64,000 bases of DNA from Photobacterium sp. GJ3 (GTDB taxonomy: Bacteria; Pseudomonadota; Gammaproteobacteria; Enterobacterales; Vibrionaceae): NCBI RefSeq assembly GCF_018199995.1, contig NZ_CP073578.1, positions 1,736,001 through 1,800,000 of the forward strand, read 5' to 3'. Of this stretch, positions 17,638 through 27,275 are shown one piece after another (position 1 is the stretch's first letter; every line of letters starts with the position of its first letter). The notes under the pieces are model-generated. The model was not told the DNA's origin, ran no database searches, and worked only from the letters and a program-made list of their open reading frames with translations. A program made the position numbers and the translations under genes.

Positions 17638-18488
17638 TTAACTGTCCTCCCTGTTGGATCTAAGGTATCGCGCAACCAATCACCCAGCAGATTCAATCCC
17701 AGAACTGTCAGCAAAATTGCAATTCCCGGGAAAAAGCTCACCCACCAGGCCGTTTGAATATAAGTTCTGCCATTCGCCAGCATCCCTCCCCAGCTGGGCG
17801 TTAACGGATCAACGCCGAGTCCCAAAAAAGTCAGGCTGCTTTCCAGCAATATATTATTGGCGACATTGAGAGTCATCAGTACAATCACAGGACCAATCAG
17901 ATTTGGAAGTAGATGACTGAACAAAATATGAAAGTGGCTTACTCCAATCGCTCTGGCAGATTGTATAAACTCCCGATCACGAAGTGAAAGAACTGAGCCT
18001 CTGACCAAACGCGCATATTGAACCCATTGAGAAATAATGAGCAAAATAATCATATTTGTCAGCCCCCCGCCGACAATGGCAATAAAAGTGATGGCTAACA
18101 AAATAAAGGGCATCGCCAACTGAATATCAGCAAAACGCATGACAATGACATCAAAAAAGCCCCGAAAATATCCTGCAACAAGTCCCATGAGCACACCAAA
18201 AACCACTGCCCCCATCACTGAAATAAATCCAACCTTCAATGATACTGTACCGCCGGAAACAACACGTGCCAGAACATCCCGACCTAAAGGATCTGTACCA
18301 AACCAGTGCTCCGCTTGCGTAAAAGGAGCAACAAGCCGAGCAGACAAATTGATTTTGTCTGCCATCCCCTGAAATAAGAGGTCTGAGCACAAAACCAGTA
18401 AAATGATTCCACCCGTCAGGATGAATCCGAATATAAATTCAAATTGTTTAAAATGTCTGAGACGACATGCCTGTGTCAACGTTGTCAT
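17634..18488 (-). CDS. Peptide ABC transporter permease (DppC-like)
   Basis: An inner-membrane permease of the oligo/dipeptide importer class, 284 residues with about six helices. The OppC-type N-terminal segment, GTDPLGRDVLARVVSGG, and the EAA-like loop SARAIGVSHFHILFSHLLPN are visible. GGAG places the ATG at 18488; a GTG at 18497 overlaps the previous stop but lacks good spacing. It pairs with the DppB-like permease upstream and shares an operon with the binding protein, ATPase and M14 genes. Confidence 0.92.
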   Translation of the reverse strand: MTTLTQACRLRHFKQFEFIFGFILTGGIILLVLCSDLLFQGMADKINLSARLVAPFTQAEHWFGTDPLGRDVLARVVSGGTVSLKVGFISVMGAVVFGVLMGLVAGYFRGFFDVIVMRFADIQLAMPFILLAITFIAIVGGGLTNMIILLIISQWVQYARLVRGSVLSLRDREFIQSARAIGVSHFHILFSHLLPNLIGPVIVLMTLNVANNILLESSLTFLGLGVDPLTPSWGGMLANGRTYIQTAWWVSFFPGIAILLTVLGLNLLGDWLRDTLDPTGRTVK

Positions 18489-18493
18489 CAGTC

Positions 18494-19417
18494 TCACTCC
18501 GTTCTGATCCGGGGATCAATCAGTCCATATGCAATATCCACAAGCAAGTTCACCCCAACAATCAACATCGATAAAACGGTAATCACGGCTTGTAATACCG
18601 GATAATCACGTGCACTCACTGCATCGAACGCTAATGTGCCCAAACCAGGCCAGCTAAATACTTTCTCAATGACGACGATGCCACCCAGTAGCCCCCCAAA
18701 TTGAAGACCAAAATAGGTGACCAGTGGAATGGCACAATTACGGAGTGCATGCTTATAAAGTACCTTGTTTTCACTCAAGCCTTTCGCTCGCGCAACCATG
18801 ACATATTGTGACTGCAACGTTTCCAGCATCGCCGTTCTGACCAAGCGAACATTTGTGGCAGTCAGAATAATGGCCATGGTGATTGCAGGCAGAATAAAGC
18901 TACTGATGCTATCTTTCCCGCTTGGCGGGAGCCATTGAAGCGTCACTGAAAACACCAGCACCAGCATTAAAGCCAGCCAGAAGTTTGGAAACGACAAGCC
19001 AATCAATGAGCCAATCCGAATTATTTGATCAACCCACTTTCCTCTCGAGACTGCTGCCTGAACGCCTAATGGCACCGACACAAGTATGGAAATCGCCATC
19101 ACAACGAGTGCCAGAGAAAGCGTTGCTGGCATGGCCGGTCCAATTAATTCAGCGACTGGCGTCCCTCCCATAAAACTATTTCCAAAATCGCCGGAAAACA
19201 GCCCTTTCACAAACTCGGTGTACTGGACCCAAAATGGCTGTCCCAACCCTAAAGATTCTCGAATCAGAGCCAGATCGGCTTCCGTGACACTACCCGCCCC
19301 CTGAGTAAGCATTAAGGCAGGATCGCCAGTTAAACGAATGGCATACGCAACCACCAAAGTGATGGAAAACAGTACAAAAGTGGCTTGAATCAATCGCTTT
19401 ATCAGAAAGCTGATCAT
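18494..19417 (-). CDS. Peptide ABC transporter permease (DppB-like)
   Basis: A 307-residue inner-membrane permease. The typical start MISFLIKRLIQATFVLFSITLVVA, the GDP motif (RLTGDPALML), and the EAA loop ARAKGLSENKVLYKHALRN that contacts the ATPase are visible. AAGGA seven bases upstream fixes the ATG at 19417; a GTG six bases earlier is possible. It forms the channel with the DppC-like partner. Confidence 0.92.
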   Translation of the reverse strand: MISFLIKRLIQATFVLFSITLVVAYAIRLTGDPALMLTQGAGSVTEADLALIRESLGLGQPFWVQYTEFVKGLFSGDFGNSFMGGTPVAELIGPAMPATLSLALVVMAISILVSVPLGVQAAVSRGKWVDQIIRIGSLIGLSFPNFWLALMLVLVFSVTLQWLPPSGKDSISSFILPAITMAIILTATNVRLVRTAMLETLQSQYVMVARAKGLSENKVLYKHALRNCAIPLVTYFGLQFGGLLGGIVVIEKVFSWPGLGTLAFDAVSARDYPVLQAVITVLSMLIVGVNLLVDIAYGLIDPRIRTE

Positions 19418-19475
19418 AAACACGTCCTTATGCTGGCTGAAGCAACACGACTCCTATGCTGCGCAGCGTGGCAAT

Positions 19476-21011
19476 TTACAACGAATCCACAGTGACTTCA
19501 GTAAAACGCAAACGGCTGTCCGGCACCGGTTCAAAATGCTTCACACGATCCGACACCCCGAAAATGGCATTCAGACTGTAAAGTGGCATTTCTAAAGCGC
19601 GCTCAGCGGTATAGCTCGCGATATTTTTCAATATGGATTCACGTTTTTGCCTGTCAATCATTGAACGCTGTGATTCCAGTAAACGGTCTAACGCTGCATC
19701 GCTATCATACGGATTCCACTTTTCGCCCGTGTGATACATGAAGTAAGCCGTATTATCATAATCAAGCGTCCATCCGCCCCAGGACTGCTGGAACAAGGCT
19801 CCGGTTTTCCCTGCCGGGATAATGTCGTTTAACAGCACATTCGTTTCATAAGGCTTAATTACTGCATTCAGGCCAATGATCTGTAAATAACTGGCAACAG
19901 CCTGCGTGACTTCATTAAACGTTGCATCGTTACCCCGGATATCAATCTGGACGGATGTCCCCGGTTTTACTCCAGCCGCTTTCAATAACTGCATCGCCTT
20001 TGCTGGATCGTACGGTAAAGGTTTCATCTCCGGATCATGGCCAAACGAAATCTTGCTCTGAAAGCTCGCAATCGGTTCTGCTTGTCCCGCTAATATCGAG
20101 TCAATAATTGCCTGTCGATCAACACCATAGATCATCGCTTTTCTAACCCGCTCATCCTTGGTGATACCACTTTGCGAATTAAAACGCAGCGCATAAACTG
20201 TCGGACTTGGTGTGGTCACCACAGAGAGATGAGGAGCTGATTGAATTGTTGGAATCATCGCAATCGGGATCGTTGGCGGAATGACCAAGTCGACTCGCCC
20301 GGCCTGTAATTCCGCAACGGCTGTCGAAGGTTCAGAAATGAAGCGATATTTCACTTCCGAAAGCTTCGGTGCGCCGCCCCAGAACTTTGGATAAGCTTGC
20401 AATTCAATCGAAACTTTAGGTTGATAAGCTTTAAACTGAAACGGGCCAGTGCCAACAGGATTCGTATTAAAATACGCCTCACCTTTCTCTTGAATATATT
20501 TCGGAGGCACAATCATGGCCCCATAACCGGCAAGTTTAGTCAGCAATACCGGATCCGGCGCTTTCAAGTAGAAATCAACCGTATAATCATCAACAACCTG
20601 AACACGTTCAATCGCAGTGTAATTCGAACGCTGTGGCCCTTTTTTACCTTCATCCCCGAGCAAGCGATCAAACGTAAATTTAACCGACTCTGCATTAAAC
20701 GCTTCCCCGTTATGAAACGTGACATGCTCGCGGAGGGTGAAACGAATTCTTTTTCCGTCATCGAGTTGCTTCCAAGAGGTCGCTAAGCCCGGCTGCAATT
20801 TCAGATCGGGCCCCCGATATGTTAAACCGTCAAAAATATTCGTCGCAACAGATGCCCAGTTCACTAAAAAGGTATCAATCGGATCCCAACTCCCCGGATC
20901 CTGTGGTGATGAAACTGTCAGTGTTCCTGCAGCCATACTCAGTGCAGAATACGTGAGACCTGCTGTCAGAGTAACTGCTTTAAGCCAGTGTTTCTGAATG
21001 GGTGTTTTCAT
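19476..21011 (-). CDS. Peptide ABC transporter substrate-binding protein (SBP family 5)
   Basis: A periplasmic receptor that captures peptides (or nickel, haem or opine-like ligands in some relatives) for the importer. The 511 residues start with a Sec signal peptide (MKTPIQKHWLKAVTLTAG...ALSMAA). Typical family 5 stretches are FDGLTYRGPDLKLQPGLATSW, FTLREHVTFHNGEAFNAESVKFTFDR and NPVGTGPFQFKAY. GGAGA ahead of ATG 21011 decides the start, which overlaps the end of the ATPase gene by 32 bases. The substrate is unproven, but the M14 gene in the operon points to peptides. Confidence 0.92.
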   Translation of the reverse strand: MKTPIQKHWLKAVTLTAGLTYSALSMAAGTLTVSSPQDPGSWDPIDTFLVNWASVATNIFDGLTYRGPDLKLQPGLATSWKQLDDGKRIRFTLREHVTFHNGEAFNAESVKFTFDRLLGDEGKKGPQRSNYTAIERVQVVDDYTVDFYLKAPDPVLLTKLAGYGAMIVPPKYIQEKGEAYFNTNPVGTGPFQFKAYQPKVSIELQAYPKFWGGAPKLSEVKYRFISEPSTAVAELQAGRVDLVIPPTIPIAMIPTIQSAPHLSVVTTPSPTVYALRFNSQSGITKDERVRKAMIYGVDRQAIIDSILAGQAEPIASFQSKISFGHDPEMKPLPYDPAKAMQLLKAAGVKPGTSVQIDIRGNDATFNEVTQAVASYLQIIGLNAVIKPYETNVLLNDIIPAGKTGALFQQSWGGWTLDYDNTAYFMYHTGEKWNPYDSDAALDRLLESQRSMIDRQKRESILKNIASYTAERALEMPLYSLNAIFGVSDRVKHFEPVPDSRLRFTEVTVDSL

Positions 21012-22887
21012 CAATACGTTCTCCATCAAAGTATGATTGTTGTGCCCCATTTACCGGGGGTTGGGCAACATAATGTCCTGGTGCTAACTCGGTATAAACC
21101 AATCGCGCCGGCTCATGACCCACGAGCCGGACAGGACTGGGAATATCTCCTGTCATCGGGATGTTGACCCGCTGATGATTTGGATCGGCAACAGGTACAG
21201 CACTGAGCAGCCGTTTTGTATAGGGATGACAAGGTGATTCAAGAACCTGAGATCGTGGACCGATTTCAACAATTTGTCCTAAATAGAGCACAGCAATTCG
21301 ATGACTGACCTTTTCCACCACAGCCATATCATGACTGATGAACAAATAGGCAATGCCAAACTCCTCCTGCAGTGCCATAAATAAATTCAGTATCTGCGCT
21401 TGTATTGAGACATCCAGCGCTGAAAGTGCTTCGTCTGCAATAATTAATTTGGGCTTGGATGCGAGCGCTCTGGCAATACAAATACGTTGCCGTTGCCCAC
21501 CGGAAAATTCATGAGGATATCGATTCGCATGTGCTGCATTCAATCCCACCCGTTCCAACAACTCACCAACCAGCTGCTGAATCTGGGCTTCATCGGTCAA
21601 TAAGCGATGTGTCCGAATGGGCTCCGCGACCGAAAAACCAACCGTTTTTCTGGGATCAAGGGAAGCAAATGGATCTTGGAAAATATACTGAATTTCTTGC
21701 TTAAGCCGATGCCGCTCACGCTTCGATAACGCGCCAATGGGTTGACCTTCATAATAAATGTCACCACTGGTGGCCTCCTGTAACTGCTGAATTGTCCGCC
21801 CGATGGTTGACTTACCTGAGCCAGATTCACCCACCAATGCCAAAGTCTCACCCGGATAAATTTCAAAACTCACATCTTCAACAGCATGAACCCTGTGTGT
21901 ATCCTTTCCCCAAAAGTTCTTTTTCACAGAAAACCGCGTCACCAGGTGCAGCACTCGCAATAAAGGATCAACCTGATAGTTGGCAGTATCCTGCTCTTTT
22001 TCCTGACCGACGACTTTCAACTGATCGTTTTCCAGGACTGTTACAGGAAAACGACACGGATGCTGTCGTCCTTGCATACTCCCTAAACGAGGAACCGCTG
22101 ATAATAAAGCCTGTGTATACGGATGCTGAGGCGCATGAAATATCTGCTGGACCGTGCCTTGCTCAACCTTTTTCCCTTGCCACATCACAACGACGTCATC
22201 CGCGATTTCGGCAACGACTCCCATATCATGGGTAATAAAAATGACAGCCATATCCAGCTCTTTTTGCAATTCGGCTATGATTGCGAGAATTTGCGCCTGA
22301 ATCGTGACATCCAACGCTGTTGTCGGTTCATCTGCAATTAAAATTTTTGGCCTGCATGCCAGCGCCATGGCAATCATGACTCGCTGCCTCATTCCTCCTG
22401 AAAGCTGATGAGGATACCGCTTCATCATCTCTGCAGCGTCGGGTAATCGAACCAAATGAAGCAACCGCTTTGCTTCTTCGAATGCCTCAGATTTCGAAAT
22501 ACGCTCATGCAGCAGTAACGCTTCACACAATTGTTCTCCAATGGTAAAAACCGGATTCAGCGACATCATTGGTTCTTGGAAAATCATTGCAATTTCTTTC
22601 CCGCGAATCAGGCGCATTTGTGGCTGTGTTAATGTCAGCAAATCAATCGAAGCCGATTGAGAAGTCTGATACTGAATGCGGCCGGACGGGTAACTTGCGC
22701 CGCCTATATCCGCCAATCGCATGATTGACTGTGATGTCACCGATTTCCCTGACCCGGATTCACCAACAATTGCAAGCGTCCTGCCTGGCACAACATCAAA
22801 ACTCAAATCATCAATCACCCGCGTCCTCCCAAATTGAACGGAAAGGTTGCATACGGAGAGAATTGGAGTTTCCGAAATTTCGGTCAT
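20980..22887 (-). CDS. Fused double ATP-binding protein of peptide ABC importer (GsiA-like)
   Basis: A 635-residue protein holding two ABC ATPase domains that energise the two permeases. Both halves show Walker A (GESGSGKS, near residues 45 and 350), the signature (LSGGMRQRV and FSGGQRQRI) and Walker B (ILIADEPTTALD and LIIADEALSALD). The layout matches E. coli GsiA-type fusions of DppD and DppF. AAGGA fixes ATG 22887. It is the first gene of the operon, divergent from the LysR gene, which probably controls it. The second Walker B carries DEALSALD, a common variant that keeps the catalytic Glu. Confidence 0.93.
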   Translation of the reverse strand: MTEISETPILSVCNLSVQFGRTRVIDDLSFDVVPGRTLAIVGESGSGKSVTSQSIMRLADIGGASYPSGRIQYQTSQSASIDLLTLTQPQMRLIRGKEIAMIFQEPMMSLNPVFTIGEQLCEALLLHERISKSEAFEEAKRLLHLVRLPDAAEMMKRYPHQLSGGMRQRVMIAMALACRPKILIADEPTTALDVTIQAQILAIIAELQKELDMAVIFITHDMGVVAEIADDVVVMWQGKKVEQGTVQQIFHAPQHPYTQALLSAVPRLGSMQGRQHPCRFPVTVLENDQLKVVGQEKEQDTANYQVDPLLRVLHLVTRFSVKKNFWGKDTHRVHAVEDVSFEIYPGETLALVGESGSGKSTIGRTIQQLQEATSGDIYYEGQPIGALSKRERHRLKQEIQYIFQDPFASLDPRKTVGFSVAEPIRTHRLLTDEAQIQQLVGELLERVGLNAAHANRYPHEFSGGQRQRICIARALASKPKLIIADEALSALDVSIQAQILNLFMALQEEFGIAYLFISHDMAVVEKVSHRIAVLYLGQIVEIGPRSQVLESPCHPYTKRLLSAVPVADPNHQRVNIPMTGDIPSPVRLVGHEPARLVYTELAPGHYVAQPPVNGAQQSYFDGERIDENTHSETLA

Positions 22888-23074
22888 TTGCACATCCTTG
22901 TTCTGAACAATTTACCGTGTTCAGGGCTTGATTGGTTGTCATGACTCGCTAAGCCAAGCAGACACGCCTGCCAGACAAACCAATGCTGTTGACTTGTAAC
23001 CATCTTGTAAATTAAATTCGATACCAACAACTTATATTCATGCATATTCAATGTGTAAATGTTATGGGCCTTGA
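22888..23074. promoter_or_regulatory. Divergent promoter region, LysR gene / peptide-import operon
   Basis: This 187-base AT-rich interval must hold both promoters and the LysR binding site. I do not see a single clean T-N11-A palindrome that I would name as the operator. Confidence 0.5.
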
Positions 23075-23995
23075 ATGAAATTTCGACAGATTGAAGCATT
23101 CCGCAACATCATGTTACGTGGAACAACAGCCGCAGCAGCAGTAGAAATGCATGTCACTCAGCCTGCAGTCAGCCGACTGATCAGTGATTTAGAAGACTCA
23201 CTGGGATTTCGCTTATTTGATCGAAAAAAAGGACGTTTGCACCCAACGCACGAAGCCGGTGAATTTTTCCGTTCTGTCGAAGAGAGCTTTTTGGGGTTGG
23301 AAAAATTGACATCCGTTGCTGAAGCAATCCGAAGTCGTGCACCCAGAGAACTTAAAATCGCCAGTACTTCAGCCATTGCCAGCACACTCCTGCCACTCGC
23401 CCTGAAAGAGCACAGAAAATACTACCCGGATGAAAAGTTCATCATCCATACCGATGGCATGGCTGAAATCATCATGAAGTTGCAGTCTAATGCGGTTGAT
23501 CTTGCTGTGGGTCTTCAACTCCCTCAGTTGAATGGTATCGAGCAAGAGTTTATCGGGAATGCACGATATGTCTTTGCAGCCAAGAAAGGTCACCCGTTAC
23601 TCAAAAAAAGCGTTGTGACGGCCAACGATCTCGCTGGTGAATCGGTGCTGACAGTTTTAGACACCAATCCGAATTATTGGAATCAACTGACATGTGCCGT
23701 GAATGATGTCTCATCAGAACTCACCCGGCATTTATTTATTGATACCTCCCACACTGGCTACTCTATGGTGGCAGCGGGTTTAGCTGTTGGAATCATTGAA
23801 CCCTTTGCCGCCAGAGTCTGGGCGAATCATGAAGTCATGACTCGCCGCTTTGAACCTGCCATTTTTTACCCGTATGGATTTTCTTATCCAACAAACACAC
23901 GGCACCATCCCTCCTTATATCGACTCACCGAGTCCATTAAACGCTGCGCCAAATCAATGCCGGAGTTTATCAAAACTGATGATCAAATTGAGTAG
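23075..23995 (+). CDS. LysR-family transcriptional regulator
   Basis: A 306-residue regulator with an N-terminal winged helix-turn-helix (residues 1-60: QIEAFRNIMLRGTTAAAAVEMHVTQPAVSRLISDLEDSLGF in order) and a LysR-substrate effector domain. It is divergently placed from the peptide-import operon with about 190 bases between the starts, the classic LysR arrangement, so it likely regulates that operon and itself. The inducer is unknown, perhaps a peptide or amino acid. Confidence 0.9.
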   Translation: MKFRQIEAFRNIMLRGTTAAAAVEMHVTQPAVSRLISDLEDSLGFRLFDRKKGRLHPTHEAGEFFRSVEESFLGLEKLTSVAEAIRSRAPRELKIASTSAIASTLLPLALKEHRKYYPDEKFIIHTDGMAEIIMKLQSNAVDLAVGLQLPQLNGIEQEFIGNARYVFAAKKGHPLLKKSVVTANDLAGESVLTVLDTNPNYWNQLTCAVNDVSSELTRHLFIDTSHTGYSMVAAGLAVGIIEPFAARVWANHEVMTRRFEPAIFYPYGFSYPTNTRHHPSLYRLTESIKRCAKSMPEFIKTDDQIE

Positions 23996-24104
23996 AAGTC
24001 CTGTACGCCCATTTCATCGTCACTAAGTCCTGATATATCAAAGCCACACAGAGGGAATCTCGCTATACTTGCCTGTAAACACAGAAGAAACAAAAAGGTA
24101 AGCT

Positions 24105-24782
24105 ATGATTCTCATCACCGGAGCCAGCAGTGGTTTGGGCGCTGCACTGGCAAAACAATATGCCCGCGATAAGATTGCGCTGACCCTGACCGGACGTCAC
24201 GAAGAACGGCTTCATGCAGTAGCACAACAATGTCAGCCAGCCAACATCTGCACCCTGACCGCAGATCTGGCCGATCCCCAAGCGGTCACTCAGCTGTTTG
24301 ACCATCTGCCCCACGCGCCAAAATCCATTATTTTCTGCACGGGCAGTGGTTATTTTGGCCCAATAGAAAAACAGGAACCGGATGCAATCACGCAATTGGT
24401 TCAGAACAATCTGCTCTCCGCCAGTTATTTTCTGCATGAAGTCGTGAAGCGTTACCGGAACACGCCGCTGACCTGTGCTGTGGTGATGTCGACAGCCGCG
24501 CAGTCGGCCAAAGCTGGTGAATCGACCTATTGTGCTGTGAAATGGGGCGTCAGAGGTTTAGTTGAATCGGTTCGTCTTGAACTCAAAGGCAAACCCATGA
24601 AACTCGTTGGCGTCTATCCCGGTGGGATGGCAACTGAATTTTGGGCCACCAGCGGTGAAACCATGGATACCCGGGAGTGGATGACCCCGGACGAAACCGC
24701 GACCATGCTCAGAAATGCCCTGCAGCAAGCCAAACATGGCTATATCTCTGATATCACAATCAGCCGAAATGAACTGTTCTGA
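24105..24782 (+). CDS. Short-chain dehydrogenase/reductase
   Basis: An NAD(P)-dependent oxidoreductase of the classical SDR fold, 225 residues. The cofactor loop GASSGLG is at residues 6-12, TGRHEER is the second-strand segment that suggests NADP use, and the catalytic Ser...Tyr-x-x-x-Lys is found as STAAQ... and YCAVK. The start follows AAAAGGTAAGCT. It stands alone after the LysR gene, and the substrate cannot be deduced. Confidence 0.9.
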   Translation: MILITGASSGLGAALAKQYARDKIALTLTGRHEERLHAVAQQCQPANICTLTADLADPQAVTQLFDHLPHAPKSIIFCTGSGYFGPIEKQEPDAITQLVQNNLLSASYFLHEVVKRYRNTPLTCAVVMSTAAQSAKAGESTYCAVKWGVRGLVESVRLELKGKPMKLVGVYPGGMATEFWATSGETMDTREWMTPDETATMLRNALQQAKHGYISDITISRNELF

Positions 24783-25136
24783 GTCAAGATGGGCCCGACG
24801 TGATATCCGAATGTTATCCGTTCATCACGCCCCTGAAAAAACAAGTCAAGTGACCGTTTTTTCTGACATGCCTGAGCAATACGATTTTTTGTCCCTGAAC
24901 TGATTCAGAACCTGGCACACCGCCAATAAGTAACCCGGCCCGCAGGTCTCATACTGCAGGCCTTCTTTCCCTCATTTTCCTCGCCTTTGAAGCATCTGCG
25001 TTTGACAGCTCGACTATAATCAGCACTGAACTGAAACCTGATTTCGTCCGCTCGGTGTCTCATCATTTGTCAGAAGTCTGGCTGTGACAATGAAATCATT
25101 CAGCATCATGCGAACCCAAAACGTCCGGAGGTTGAG
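24783..25136. other. Intergenic region between SDR and BCCT genes
   Basis: It holds no supported gene. A stem-loop (GGCCCGCAG at 24937-24945 with CTGCAGGCC at 24954-24962, one mismatch) followed by TTCTTTCC is a likely terminator for the SDR gene. The BCCT ribosome site GGAGG is at its end. Confidence 0.55.
24937..24970 (+). terminator. Probable terminator of the SDR gene
   Basis: A 9-bp stem with one C-A mismatch is followed by a pyrimidine-rich tail TTCTTTCC. Its distance of about 150 bases from the stop is long but usable. Confidence 0.6.
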
Positions 25137-26833
25137 ATGTCGTCTACGAAGTTCAATGACATCATTGATAAACCCACTTTTTTTGGTTCCCTCTTCCTGT
25201 TGCTGGCAGTCACGCTCCCTCTGATTTTTTTCCCGGAAGCCGGTGCTGCCTGGGTCAAATCCGCCAAAGATTTTGTTACCGATCAATTGGGTGTGCTTTA
25301 TCTGATCCTCGGTCTCGGGGCATTTATTTTCATGATCTATGTGACTTTCAGTGATATCGGTCAGATCAAGCTGGGAACACCGGAAGAAGACCCGGAATTT
25401 TCTACTTTCTCCTGGGCAGCCATGCTGTTCTGCTCCGGGATTGGGGCATCGATTCTGTACTGGTCGATGATCGAATGGGCTTACTATTACCAGACCCCCC
25501 TTTTGACATTCCCGGTGGCACTCATGAAGCGGCGAAGTGGGCTGTCACTTACGGCATTTTTCACTGGGGACCGCTGGCCTGGTCAATCTACCTGATCCCT
25601 GCCCTGCCAATCGCTTATTTCTACTATGTCCGCAACCACAGTGTCCTGAAAATCAGTGAAGCACTGATGCCGGTTCTGGGGGATGAACGCGCTCGTGGCT
25701 GGCTTGGTAAAGTTGTGGATGTCTTCTTTATTTTCGGGATGCTGGGCGGCGGCGCCACTACGCTGGGCTTGGCTGCCCCGTTAATTAATCAGGGCGTGCA
25801 TGAGCTCTTTGGTGTCCCGAATAATCTGTATACCCGCATCGTGGTGCTGATCGTCTGTACCGCCATCTTTGGCTACAGTGCTTATGCCGGGCTGAAAAAA
25901 GGGATCAAGTTGCTCTCGAATATCAACATGTGGCTCGCCGTCGGAATTCTGGTCTTCATTTTTGTCACGGGCCCGACACTTTTCATGTTGAACACCGGGT
26001 TAGATTCGCTGGGCCGAATGATAAATAACCTGTTTGAAATGGCAACCTGGACCGAGCCATTTGCTCAGTTCCGGCAATTCCCGGATACCCACTTCCCGCA
26101 AGACTGGACTATTTTTTACTGGGCCTGGTGGCTGGTGTTTGCACCCAGCGTCGGCCTGTTTATTGCCCGGATTTCCCGAGGCCGTACCATCAAAGCCATG
26201 GTTGTGGGCTCAATTTTCTTCGGTACTCTGGGGTGTTTCCTGTTTTTCATGATTATGGGTAACTACGGAATTTACCTGCAGCTTTCGGAACAGTTAGATG
26301 TCATTTCCATCCTGAATCAGGATGGGGCAACAGCGGCCATCTTTGCCATGCTCAACACGTTAGCGCTGAGTAAGCTGGTGATTCTGGCCTTCACCATCCT
26401 CGCGGTGATTTTCACCGCCACCACCTTCGACTCAATTTCCTACATTCTTGCTGCCGTTGTTCAGAAGGAAATTGACGAAGAACCTGCACGCTGGAACCGG
26501 CTGTTCTGGGCATTCGCTCTGTCCTTCATGCCAATCACCCTGATGTTTCTGGGTGGGTTGGATACCCTGCAGACCGCTAGTGTGATCGGCGGTGTACCGC
26601 TGCTGATCGTGGCGGTGCTGCTGTGCGTTTCGATTATCCGAGCGGCGCATTTCGATCTCAGATACCAGCCTGACTATGAAGATAAAGAAATCTATATTGA
26701 AGAATTACCCGAAGATGACCCCTGGACAGAAGAGGGTTCCTGGGATCTGGAACCACCAGAGGAGCACGGTGTCTCCCATGATGACAAGCCCCATGAAGAA
26801 GGGGATCCCGACAGCCACCCTTCAAGGCTGTAA
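25137..26833 (+). pseudogene. BCCT-family transporter, frameshifted
   Basis: BCCT carriers import betaine, choline or carnitine with Na+ or H+. The two frames 25137-25595 and 25475-26833 together encode one protein. Adding a C to the CCCCCC run at 25495-25500 restores QTPPFDIPGGTHEAAKWA and gives 565 residues with about twelve helices. The family's tryptophan-rich signature WTIFYWAWWLVFAPSVGLFIARISRGR is intact. A GGAGG ribosome site precedes ATG 25137. An unusual acidic C-terminal tail of about 50 residues (EELPEDDPWTEEG, PEEHGVSHDDKPHEEGD) could be cytoplasmic and regulatory. If the base loss is real, the transporter is dead. Confidence 0.85.
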
Positions 26834-26893
26834 ATATATGCGCCTGCAAAATCAGAAACAGGCGCCTGACACACCCTGCATCCGGGGGGTGTT

Positions 26894-27265
26894 ATGCGCC
26901 TGATGATCGGTTTACTGGGTGTGTTCATTGCCTTCGTGGGTCTGATCATCGCGGCAGAACCGAGATTGATTCTGGACTTTCTGTCCCGGCACAAAAAAAA
27001 GCTCTGGCTTCATGGTGTTGCAGTGGCATTCCGTTTACTTGTGGGCTATCTGTTGATTGAGTTTGCCGATTCAACGGCCATCCCGCTGGTTGTGGCTGCC
27101 GTGGGCTGGTTTGCCATCATCGCCGCGATATTTCTGCTCATTCTGGGCAGAGCGAATTTTAAAAAACTCATCAGTTGGGCCGTTGAACTGAACGATGCAC
27201 AAGGACGCGCCGCAGGGATCATTGCGACGCTGTTTGGCGCTTTTATGGTGTATATCGCGTTATAA
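26894..27265 (+). CDS. Small multi-TM membrane protein
   Basis: A 123-residue hydrophobic protein with about four membrane helices (MIGLLGVFIAFVGLIIAA; VAVAFRLLVGYLLIEFA; AIPLVVAAVGWFAIIAAIFLLI; AAGIIATLFGAFMVYIAL). I do not recognise the family. It sits between the BCCT gene and the DUF389 gene on the same strand, 10 bases ahead of the latter, so the three may be one operon concerned with membrane transport or osmotic stress. Confidence 0.65.
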   Translation: MRLMIGLLGVFIAFVGLIIAAEPRLILDFLSRHKKKLWLHGVAVAFRLLVGYLLIEFADSTAIPLVVAAVGWFAIIAAIFLLILGRANFKKLISWAVELNDAQGRAAGIIATLFGAFMVYIAL

Positions 27266-27275
27266 AGGGATATTT

